Assembly: GCA_018857735.1 (NCBI GenBank)
Contig: JABMCL010002007.1
Span: forward strand, 100,001 to 164,000
DNA: 64,000 bases
Origin: Alviniconcha marisindica
Taxonomy: Eukaryota > Mollusca > Gastropoda > Provannidae
Direction: 5' to 3'
A program made the translations under genes and the position numbers. Shown here in pieces: positions 43,346-64,000 of this stretch. Every line of letters begins with the position of its first letter. The stretch's first letter is position 1. The notes beneath the pieces are model-generated. The model saw only the letters and a list, made by a program, of their open reading frames with translations, was not told the DNA's origin and made no database searches.

Positions 43346-45390
43346 AATGAAGTATTACAGCTTACAGATCAATGTCTACAATAATGATGATTAAAAAGTT
43401 AAAAACATTCTTTCTTGCTCTAAAAATGGATCTCCTGTATTAAAATAGGTCAATCCACAGTAACAGACTGCCCACAATTGTGTTCTATTTTATTATGATC
43501 ATGATAAATTACAGGCTGAATAAACAGTCAGGATTAGTTCAATTCTCAATCTGTCTCATTAAATTCCACAAAAAGTCACCAGTTCATTACTGAAACTGAG
43601 TTCCTGGGGGAAAAACATGTAGCTGCCAGAGCAGTGCTACCAAATCTCTGTGTATGCCCTAATGACTAGCTCTGTCTGTGGAGGACCTTCAGATTATCAC
43701 AAGGCCATTTGGACTTCACAGTTTGGAGGCTCCTCTAGGTGAACTGTGATTTCTGCAAAGGGCAAACCAGTGGAAGTGTTTTTGTTTTACCAATCATATC
43801 CGTTTAATTCGATTTACCATCAGGCTTCATCCATCACAAGCATGCTGCATACATGGAGTTTTTGAAAAGTGAATCAACAAATCAGCTATGGAAATTAATA
43901 ATTACAGCAGCCTCTTCAAAGAAAAGTAAGCCTTGCCAAGTGAAGACAAATTAGCTATATTTGTTCAAACTGAATGCCATTCTGATTGTTTACAAAAAGC
44001 CATCTCCACAGAACAGACGTTAGACTGCAATGAAGTACCCCCCCCAAAAAAAACAACAACAACACTTTCTAACACACCAAGACCATGGGATTTTGCCCAT
44101 CTTCACAGTGAGGTCACTCTCTGAAACAGTCTGATGCACAAGCAGTCTGAAGCATCTCGTGCCTAGGATGAATCACCAGCACGGGAAAAAGTGATTGGTT
44201 GAGCTACTATTACTAAAGGTCATTCAGTACGTTTGAAATCACCTGTGCTTAGCTCACACGCACACATACTTGGCAATATCATTCAAGAACCCTTGCAGCT
44301 GCCATTTCATTAAGAAGTGTCCAACTATGAAGAAGACAGACTCAATCCATGCAAGTTTACTTTCATTTGGCAAGAGGCTCATTTAAGACTCAATTCATGC
44401 ATGTTTACTTTCATTTGGTGTGAGGCTCATTTACTTTGAAGTGTAATCTCACAATTTTTTGGGCTGGATATTTAAGCCAAGTCATCTCACAAGACATACT
44501 TGAAGGTACCAGAATCCCAGGGGGGGTGGGACAGGAAGAGCCCATACCCAAAGCTGCACTGCCACTACTCCAATTTCTTTTTACTCCTAAATTCCCAAAC
44601 TTTTTGTGAACTTGAAGACCATTTTCCCAGACCAGGTTACTGTTCATGGCTGATGGAAAATGTAGACAGTGCATGTCCAATTTAAGGATGGCAACTGTTG
44701 CCTATGTAGTTGACAACATTCATATTGTGTTTTCTTTTATTGTCATCAATCACTTGGCCACCCAGTTTTTGGGTATTTTTTTCCTAAATCCCCCATTCTG
44801 CAGATTTTCTGTTGCCCATTATCATGAAGTTCCCAAACTGTTCAGCCAGGCTAAACAGGCATCTCAGTTTTTCTAAATTTTCAAAGAACATATGAATGCT
44901 GGTCCAGAAGCACTCCAATGTCATCCTTTTTTTTCTAGCATGGGCTGTGAAGGATGAAGCTGCTAAGTCACACCTGAAGTGATCTCCTGTAAATGGCATT
45001 TTTACTTCACCATGAATTATTGCTCATGCTGTCTGGACTTGTAATCAAGTTTGGGGACATACATTTGCATTGTATAAAAGTTGAAAACTTATATCACTGA
45101 AAAGATTACTGGTGTTTTATCTCAGATCAAAATACAAAATCAGTGCCTGCAATGTATGTAAACTGTTTGAAGTTGTAAACATGGCCAAAAAAAGAAGAAA
45201 AAAGAAATTAACCTGAGATTTATCACAATGCACGCACTGCTCAGCAGATTGCATGCAGGCAGTCACCATGAAATGTTATGCATTTTGTAGGTGTAGGCAT
45301 TTTGTATGATGTGATGTATGTGTTATGCATGTGTGGATCATATATGTGTATATGTGTGCATGCGCATGTGTGCATGCTGGTAGTCTGGAT
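43346..45390. other. Intergenic downstream of ISYNA1, nothing clear
   Basis: AT-rich, no exon-like reading frame. A 54-bp tandem duplication lies at about 44342-44440 (GTTTACTTTCATTTGG twice) and a TGTG/CATG-rich patch at 45300-45380. Confidence 0.6.
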
Positions 45391-45398
45391 TTGATCAC

Positions 45399-45404
45399 TT
45401 TATT
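45399..45404 (-). terminator. Candidate ISYNA1 polyadenylation signal
   Basis: AATAAA on the minus strand, about 130 bases after the stop codon. It is the first canonical signal downstream. Use is inferred. Confidence 0.45.
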
Positions 45405-45508
45405 TCACCCCTGACAGAAAATAATAACACCTCAAATTGTGTATAAGGGTGGGTCACTCAAAGCTTCAAAGCTCTTGCAAATAAATCTTTGAGAACTGAA
45501 CTCATTTC

Positions 45509-45535
45509 AGAGATGCAGCGATAAGCTAAGGAAGC

Positions 45536-45551
<16 letters not shown>
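45509..45551. repeat. Perfect 19-bp inverted repeat over the ISYNA1 stop codon
   Basis: Arms 45509-45527 and 45533-45551 are exact inverted complements and the loop is 5 nt. The TAA stop (45536-45538) is inside the 5' arm of the mRNA hairpin, together with the last five codons (EMQR and part of V). Confidence 0.97.
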
Positions 45552-56176
<10,625 letters not shown>

Positions 56177-56220
56177 TTTTGCTTATGTTGTGTTGAGGTG
56201 GTGACAGATTTGGTTTAGAC

Positions 56221-58935
56221 CTGAAAGTAAACAGTTTTGTTTAATTAGACTGGTTCACATCTGCCAGCACCTTGGCAACTGTTGTCTTACTCTATAATCT
56301 GTTCTTTATACAAACTTTATGATCTCAAATAAACACCCAATCTCTTGATAGGCTCAAAATACACCACTCAGCCTAAAAAAGCAGTTTCTGAGTGACAGTT
56401 TGCACATGAAGGATTACAAACCTTTTATGAAGACACATAAAAGCTCGTTTGACTAATGGGTTTGAACAAGGCAAAATTCTCATAATGCTTGGAATTGGAC
56501 CAGTGTGTGATGCACTCTGTTGCAACCATTCCCTTTTGTTTGCAACCAATGCATGGTCTTCAAATTTAGGAAGTGTGTGTTATAAACAGCTCAACTAATT
56601 CCTTTCAACTTGTTGGTAAGACTTGCTCGCCAGCTTTACACAAAATTTAGAACTGTACCCATGAATATGAGGTGCCACATTTGTCCCAAGCATCAGTACC
56701 ATTACCTATTCAATTATAATACATTGTCCACACGCTATAAAATATATTGGAAACTGTACTCCAAGCAATTTGGACGTTATATATCTTGAAACTTCATGAG
56801 TTACTCTGTGACAAAAACAAGACGTTTCAACATCATTTTAATTTTTATGATATTTTTATTTTCGACTGGATTTCTTTGATTCTGTCAATGTCACTAGCAT
56901 CAAAGAACAAGCCACATATAATTATGTCACATATACTGCAGAACAATTCCAAGTATGTAGGCACAGTGTACGCGCACACACACACACACAGAAGTGCCTG
57001 CACACACAAATAGTATACACAATTTACAAATATAATCTGACATAAAATAATGAACAGGGGCTTATGACAGAGGAAAACAGAAAGATGTTTGAGTCTTGTG
57101 GTTCTGAAAAGTTCAGTATCAGAAGTCATGTAAAGAAACTGAGCATTCAGCTCAGAGCTTAAAAAATGCATCATAAATATAAGACTAAGAGTTTCTTGAA
57201 TAAAATTGTATTTCTTGTGTTTAAACATGCACCATAGTAATGAAGAAAGGCAACTTTTGAACTTAAGTTTGGTGTGGTGGTATGAGATGATACACACATT
57301 TAATTACAGAATCAATCTTAGCTTTAACTTCTCCATTTACAACTTTAAGTTTAAAGCTAAAAGCTTTTTCCCTTTCATTGCCTGTCTGGTTTTGATCAGT
57401 TCTACAAATTCAGAGCGCTTACTCTAATTTGCTTCAAATACACTGAAAAATCCTTTAGAATACTGACAGAGGGATGCTACTAAAACATGTTTTCATAGTT
57501 GGCAGGGCTTACAACCACCAGATTAATGCTGAAATAGAGATCAATGAGAATGAACCTTTGAAGAAACCTACTACTCATTTTACTGCCAAACCCATCATAG
57601 ATGTATACCCAAAAGCATACAGTCAAAAGTGGCAGTGTTTCACAAACTTGAACCCAGAACCGAGTTGTCTAGGGGAGCAAAGGGTACCATAATGACACGC
57701 AAAGCACTGGGCAGTAAACTGTAAAGAGCTATGCAACTGACATTTCATGCCAAAATTACCAAAGGACTCTCTCTACATTGTAGCAGGGAGTCCCAGGGCC
57801 CACCTAAAATTCTCACTAGTGGGAGCCCTGATTCTATTATTACTAGTGATACTGATTAGTGATAGTGTTAACATATTACACATACAGTTTTTTAAACAGT
57901 ATATATTGATTGCCATCTAGCATCTACTAATCTAGTAATAGTACTAACAATCATGATCAAATTATAACAGTAATAAGTTTGTTGTTATACTCCACCTAAC
58001 TATGAACCCTAAAAAACTTGTTTTTAATGTAGTACATGATGTACTCAATGTACTTGTACAAGCTACCAAGGGAGTGTACTCGAGGTTTTGTTAGGGGTAT
58101 AGTTAGAGGGGTAGTTCAACAAGCAACATGTTACCGTTACATTGTGCGCAATTTGGAATTCCAACAAGTTTACTTCTTAGGGAGTATTCGCGTCAAGAAA
58201 GTTGTTGCTCTTCCCGTCAAAAATTATAAACAGCGCTACATTATGCATGTTCTCGTCCCCCAAGCACTCTCGACAACAGAGGAGGGAAAATGCCAAGTGG
58301 GCGGAGCTAGTGAAAGCCAATGTTAAGGTCATTCTTTAGGTTCACTTGCACTCGGCAACCGAGACCAGATTGTTCTAGTCCACAGCTCTCGCCGTACGAG
58401 ATCTCGATGCACATTTTAACACAAAATGAACAATAAATATGTAAACAGTTAACAATAATAAAAAACAACCTTAGTGCTTGTAAACAGTAAACAATAAAAT
58501 AAACTGGCGTAAATCAAAACTATGCGCACCACTGACGAATGACCCCACAGCCGCCAAATGAATACGCGCACAAATCAATGTGCCACAACCTGTGACATAC
58601 AATGATACAGGCAGGTGCAGGCATCTTTGTATCATAGCTCTTGAATAATCACCAGCAATCAAACGAAACTTTTAAACACATTTATCGATGCACGTAGCAC
58701 AGTTATCATAACTATCATTGCGAGTGGAAAATAAACGGGCCCAGGATTTTTATTTTTTTATTTTTCGAATCTTTTTCTTAGTAAAACCGGACCAACCGGC
58801 TACCGAGAAGAAAAAATAAAACAGCAAAAGTGCTAAGTAGCCAAACACCAATATACTATAAATTTGTCAAATTTGACGAAGGAGTCAAATATCAGACTGG
58901 AAACTGGAAAACGACAACAATTACGTTGATGTCAC
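56221..58935 (-). other. ISYNA1 intron 1, nothing identified
   Basis: 2.7 kb of AT-rich sequence with a short (CA) tract at 56976-56989. No coding signal on either strand. Confidence 0.55.
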
Positions 58936-59062
58936 CTGTTCCACTGTTGTAGCACGCGATGGTCGGTCCGCGAATGAAGCCGGCGCGAATTGATAAACTC
59001 TCCTAGAAAAGATGCTCTCAGCAATCAACGATCCCTGCGTGTCTCGTCGAGGCAGCTGAAGT
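58936..59062 (-). other. ISYNA1: ISYNA1 non-coding exon 1 (5' UTR), predicted
   Basis: Begins about 30 nt downstream of the TATA box, runs through an untranslated stretch and ends GGAACAG|GTGACA, a good donor. Splicing to 56220 would create the full 5' UTR. Inferred from promoter spacing and the donor only. Confidence 0.5.
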
Positions 59063-59088
59063 TCAGTTCTTGTGGAACCGGCAGTCCG

Positions 59089-59096
59089 TTTATAAA
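59089..59096 (-). promoter_or_regulatory. TATA box of ISYNA1
   Basis: TTTATAAA in a GC-richer context, 30 nt above the predicted transcription start. Upstream are an inverted CCAAT box (59230-59234) and a TTCTAGAA heat-shock-type half pair (59267-59274). Confidence 0.5.
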
Positions 59097-59599
59097 TCCC
59101 GTTGCGTGATGGAATAGTCTATTTTGGGTTGCTTTACACGTGGAGGAAAATGGTCGTCTGCTACATCGTCATTGGGAAATTTCCCTGCCCTCCGCTCGCG
59201 CGTTTCGCGTGGTGTGAGTGAATCCTCGACCAATCAAAGCACTCGACTCAACCACAGCAGAGATTATTCTAGAAATTCTCTTGGTCGTAGGCTACAGACA
59301 CTATAAACCGTGCTATTACGAACTTTTTTTTCGTCTACTTTAGCTGATCGTTTTTAGTACCATTCTGTTTGCTAATATTATGCGGTCTGTTTGTCGTACT
59401 ATTTCTACCGCGTATGTATCTCACAATGACGGCATACTCCACAGGAAGTGTTCATCACATAAGGTGCACCAAATTTGAAAACTCATCTCTAAAGAAAAGA
59501 ATAGTCGCCGGTCACACACACACACACACACACACTAAAGGCATTCGGCAGGCGGACCAACTAAATAAGAATAATAGAGGACAGAATAATAAGTGCGAC

Positions 59600-60500
59600 C
59601 ATCGTCGTCACTCAGTGACTGAGTCTGCGGGCGCGGCCGCTCGGCGACCACCTCGGTGGACTCAGTGCCGTCACTGACGAATTACTGAGTCGGCGGGTCG
59701 GCAGGGAAATCGGCTAAAAAGCTGGGAAAAACTGACCCGTATGCACGAAACAGAGCTTCATAATCTGACACAATTAGGTCACGTACAAAAAATAATTAAC
59801 AAATGGGAACATGAATGGCAGTCATCCCGGCAAAAGCGGAACACTTATTTATAATTTCACTTTTAACACCGTGCTTCAGTTGAAGTCCGGCGTATAGGGC
59901 CTACATGCAGCGTGTGTGTTTCTGTTGCGGGCCTGTCTTGGTCTCTGTCAGTGATAACTTGATGTCAGTTCTGAGATCCACTGACTCAGTAAACCCGCTA
60001 CCGTCACCAGTTTGGGACTACGAGTGGTGGACGGCTGAAACAAGTGACCGAGACTGGCCAAAGCATAGACTTTCTCCTTGCCGCTGAGATGACCGACGCC
60101 CCAAGCCCGCGGCACCGCCGCCTCAGTCAGTAGGCTACGGCCGGCCTTGCCCCCGCCCCCGGCTCTCCCCGCTCCTCTGTCGGCACTGATCGGCCCCTCG
60201 AGTCGCAACAGATAATCGATAGGCTTGGACGGTGTGACCCAGACTGACTGGAATATGGCTGACGTGACTCGGCGACTCGGTGTGACTACTGACTCCGTCA
60301 CGACGACATACAGTTCACGTTTTTTGTTTCTGTTTTTCAGTTTTAGAGATCATCGAAAACCGTTTGTATCATCAGTTTCAAATCAAGTTAAATAAATCTT
60401 GATTATAAGTGACTTTGACCTAGTGATCTTCATGAAGCAACCCAGTGAACTCGCGGCCGGCGGCACGGCACGGCCGGTCACGTACCGGCTGCTGCCGCAG
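59600..60500. promoter_or_regulatory. CpG-rich region upstream of ISYNA1
   Basis: Unusually many CpG (GCGGGCGCGGCCGCTCGGCG near 59627, GGCCGGCGGCACGGCACGGC near 60454) compared with the AT-rich surroundings. Could be a distal promoter or the start of an undetected gene. No exon seen. Confidence 0.35.
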
Positions 60501-60717
60501 TCGTATCGGCCGCGAATGCTGACGAGAAAATTTCATGTTTTGTTACTTGCTTGTTTGATTTTGTTTGTTTTGAAGCACCGTCTGTCTTCAGAGACTGCTG
60601 GCTTTTTGTGGCAGATCACAATAACCTGACTGCTTGTTCGAGATTTTTCTTGGCGGATTTTCGTTTTGGCTGGGCGCCTTCTCAGTCCCCGAGTCTCTCT
60701 CACTCTCTCCTTTCTCG

Positions 60718-60770
60718 CCCTGATATAACCGTACTGATTGACTGGGCGTAAAACACCAAGTTACTTACTG
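60718..60770 (-). repeat. Dispersed repeat R1, inverted
   Basis: Minus strand reads AGTAACTTGGTGTTTTACGC, CCAGTCAATCAGTACGG, TTATATCAGG. Confidence 0.75.
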
Positions 60771-60904
60771 TTCTTCTTCTTAGTGTCAGTTCCCGGTTGT
60801 TGTTGTTGTAGTAATAAGCATTTTGTGTTAACCCCTCTCTCTCTCTCTTCTTCAGTGGGCGGGTGCCAGGGAGAAGGGGCTGCATATGGGGGAAGAAGGG
60901 GTAG

Positions 60905-60985
60905 CTTTTAATAATAATAATAACAACACTAATGTACATTTATCATGCGCTCATCAACGCCCTGAGCGCTCACATTTGGCAAAAG
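60905..60985 (-). repeat. Dispersed repeat R3, inverted partial
   Basis: Minus strand contains GAGCGCTCAGGGCGTTGATG, AGCGCATGATAAATGTACAT and a TTATTATTATT tail, as at 27560 and 39340. Confidence 0.7.
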
Positions 60986-61639
60986 CGATGACACGGTCAC
61001 AACTGAAGCACGGTGTCAAACAGCGATGCAGCTGAACTGAAGCGGCAAAACGTTTTGAGCTCAGTCACTGCCGTGAGTTTTTTAAAGCATTTTTTGTGTG
61101 GGCCGGCTTCGTAGCCTGCCTGTTGTGTCGCTTTAAGGCATGGCATCGGTCTTCAGTCTTCCCCGCACTACACCACCTTCCGCAAGGCCTGAGAGGGCCG
61201 TGAGTTTACACACCGTTTCGTTTTTAGCCAACCGGGCCAAAAAACAAAACTGAAAACAAAAAAGGCCGACAACTGGGCCGCTGAGCATCAGTCGCCGGCA
61301 GAACCGTCTAGAAAATTCTAGTCAGCCAGATTCCGTCTAGACTACTCCGAAGTTGCCAACAAGCTGCGGATCAGTACTAGTAGTGGTGTCGTCACTCTGG
61401 AACGATAGCGGTGCATCTTTTGCTAAATCCGTTCAGCTGCTCAGCACGTTTTATGTTTTCAAGTGTTGTGTTTACTGCTGCCAAATAATTTCAGTTCCGT
61501 CTAAGTCCTTTTGTTTGTTTGTTTTGTATTTGCAGTGAGCAGTTCCAGTCATTTTGTAGCTGTTTAATATTTTACAACTACACCACGCATACACTTATTT
61601 ACTAGTACGCACCCAGTCACACTCAGTCATTCAGTCACA

Positions 61640-61915
<276 letters not shown>

Positions 61916-62153
61916 AGACTAGCCGGCCGTACCTTCGCTGTCGGCTTAGAAAAAATAAAATAAAAAATGATAAAAATAAAATAAAATAAGAGTCCTCACA
62001 TTGCCCCACTGGAATTTCGCAGCGTAAGTCAAAGCCAGTTTCACCCTATAAATATGAATTGGCATAGTAAAGGCGGCAAAAACGCGCCACCAGATACGGC
62101 AAGTTCACGAATGGTGTGAACTTTGTCCTCCACCCCCTCACCTCCTCCGGCGC

Positions 62154-62155
<2 letters not shown>

Positions 62156-62198
<43 letters not shown>
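62156..62198. repeat. (GA)n microsatellite
   Basis: About 20 GA dinucleotides. Confidence 0.95.
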
Positions 62199-62199
<1 letters not shown>

Positions 62200-62577
62200 C
62201 TTCTGGACGGTACGCGCAAAGCAGCGCTGACGCATGTCCGGGACCAGTGAATCAATCAGTGACGTGAACCGACTGACGCCGCGTCATATTTCTGCCGACA
62301 AGTTGTTACCAAAATGCGGTCCCGTCCAAGGCCGATGGCACGGTGGACCTGCATACGAGTTCTAGTCACAGACATTGAGTATTGGTCGTAGCTTCGAAGC
62401 TCGTTCTCACAGCGTTGGTAGTTGAGTTGTTCGTTGATTTTAACACATCTTTTATCAGCTTGAAACCTGCCACGGTTAGAGCTGCGCACGTCACATTCAC
62501 GTCTGGGTGAGGGGGGGGGACCAAAGTTTGCTCAGTGAGCCTTTCAATAACCAGTCTATCTGGATAATTCTCTAGAA

Positions 62578-62622
62578 ATTGGATTTTAACGTTCTGTCAA
62601 CCGCACCGGGTCACCTCAGCGG
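62578..62622 (+). repeat. Dispersed repeat R4
   Basis: TTGGATTTTAACGTTCTGTC and AACCGCACCGGGTCACCTCA. Confidence 0.65.
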
Positions 62623-62639
62623 ACGATCAAACTATCGTC

Positions 62640-64000
62640 TAGTATTGTACGTTTTTGAAGACTTTGTCTATTAGATATATATATATATAACTGAATAAAA
62701 TGCTGGGACATTCCGGTATCGTCTTCCCCGGCTTCCAACCGATTATCAATACCAGATCTAGAAAATATGTATAATTATATCATAGGGGGGTAGGGGTGGA
62801 CAAAAGCAACCCCAAGGTGAAAAAGAAAAAAGGAAAAGAGGCCTAATGCTGAAGAACTGTCTGGAAAAGTCAGGAGAATGGGGGGCTATCAGCGAAGACG
62901 GGACGCCATATGACAAACACACCGACACTGACCACCCCCCATCCCTCCCTGCACACACACACACAAAGTTGCACAGGCACATACATAAAATAGGCTACTT
63001 ATTTGCTTCAGACTCATACGTACATATACATAATTATGTAGCCCTGCTACATACACTCACGACCACAGTCCCCTCGCCTTTCACACCCACTGTCTCTCGT
63101 CCCGCCCCCCCCCCCCCCCCACCCACCCACCCACCATTGCTTCCTGTCGGCCCCTTTCCTGCCCCAAACCACGGGGTCATCGTGACCTTAAGTTAAGACC
63201 AGCACGTACTAGAAAAAGTTGCAATGCTCACCAGTTCAAGCCAAAAATAGATTTAGCGGCTGGTATTTCAGCAAAGTGCAGTCAAGTAGCCAGGGTCTGT
63301 CGAGTTGTAGCACAGAGAAGATACTTTGTACTGTATTCGTGAATCAATATTATCATTTTCTGGCGAGAAGCAAGATGAAGAGAAGTGTGATCAATTTTGG
63401 GAACTTTCATGACGTTTTTCGGTTGCGGCAAACGGACTAGATAGTTGCGGCTGGATAAATTCGCAGATAGGTAACGACAGGTAACGGGCTTCGTGACTCG
63501 AGAGAGCTTGCAAGGATTTCAGCGCTGTTCCATGTTTATTCCGTGCAGTGTGATGAATGACTCGTTTAAACTGCGTGTTCTGGTTCAACACAGAAAGTTC
63601 TTGAAAACGCGGCCGATGCAGGTGTTTCGGTCGGTATGAGCAGGCAAAAGCGTATGAGTTTAATTTTTTTTTTTTTTTTTTTTTTGTGACTAGTGAGCAC
63701 GCGGTGGGTTTTTTCCAAACACCTCACCCTCGTTCTGTCCGACTACACCACTAGGGAGGGGAGGTCACCCTTTGCCCTTGGGGAAAACTCGTCCTTTCTC
63801 GACACCGAACATTTGTAGTGACAAACAAAAAGTCACGTGCTAATTTACTCAGTCATTACAGTGCGATGACTGAGTTGAATGTGCACTTTGTATTACCTTG
63901 AAAAAGCCCCCCCCCCCCCTCCCCCTCCCCGCTTTCAATCCCCATTCCGCTCTCATTTCCGCACCGTCAGCAGTTTATCATTCTTGCTGACCGACCCCCA
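62640..64000. other. Right edge, nothing identified
   Basis: No exon-like frame. Simple-sequence patches: (TA)n at 62676-62689, C runs at 63106-63120 and 63908-63919, T run at 63664-63685. Confidence 0.55.

Noticed and set aside
60399..60629. Open frame of 76 codons with a hydrophobic segment in a CpG-rich region
   Set aside because: No recognisable family, no splice context, and the hydrophobic part comes from a TTTG-rich simple stretch.

Overview
This window is animal nuclear DNA, most likely from a lophotrochozoan and probably a gastropod mollusc. It holds two multi-exon protein-coding genes with GT-AG introns, and most of the remainder is repetitive: (CA/TG)n microsatellites, minisatellites, non-LTR retrotransposon relics and tRNA-derived fragments. 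The molluscan placement is an inference from the exon sequences and from the transposon types, notably an element with a RAG1-N-terminus-like module, a kind described in molluscs. The species was not identified. I found no convincing rRNA gene, intact tRNA gene or CRISPR array.

Gene 1 (minus strand, start codon at 30587, continuing past the left edge) is TTC17, a tetratricopeptide-repeat protein. Seventeen coding exons join with consistent phases into about 823 codons. Exon 1 encodes a signal peptide and the conserved THWVVTEDG segment. Exons 6-8 and 15-16 encode two TPR blocks, and exon 17 (3449-3602) is Cys-rich. The C-terminal third lies outside the window. Many introns carry a distinct minisatellite (periods near 27, 33, 37, 57, 58, 60 and 70 bp).

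Gene 2 (minus strand, 45536 to about 59060) is ISYNA1, myo-inositol-3-phosphate synthase. It has a TATA box near 59092, a non-coding first exon, and six coding exons giving an uninterrupted 599-codon protein with all family motifs and an unusual Asn-Gly-rich tail. A perfect 19-bp inverted repeat with a 5-nt loop encloses its stop codon.

Between the genes (30.6-45.4 kb) lie a possible head-to-head divergent transcription unit at the TTC17 promoter, a LINE nested in an older dispersed repeat, a second L2/CR1-like LINE relic, a 25-bp hairpin and several tandem duplications. From 59.1 to 64 kb is CpG-rich upstream sequence with microsatellites and no gene that I can support.

The most notable item is in TTC17 intron 5. 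A 1653-bp DNA transposon with CAC-type inverted termini and a 4-bp target duplication (GCAG) has split a 57-bp satellite array. It carries an ORF resembling the RAG1 N-terminal zinc-binding region. I read it as an internally deleted member of the N-RAG-TP/Chapaev-type transposons. A second element, in intron 9, combines a broken THAP domain with a P2X7-C-like peptide on the opposite strand, between inverted repeats.
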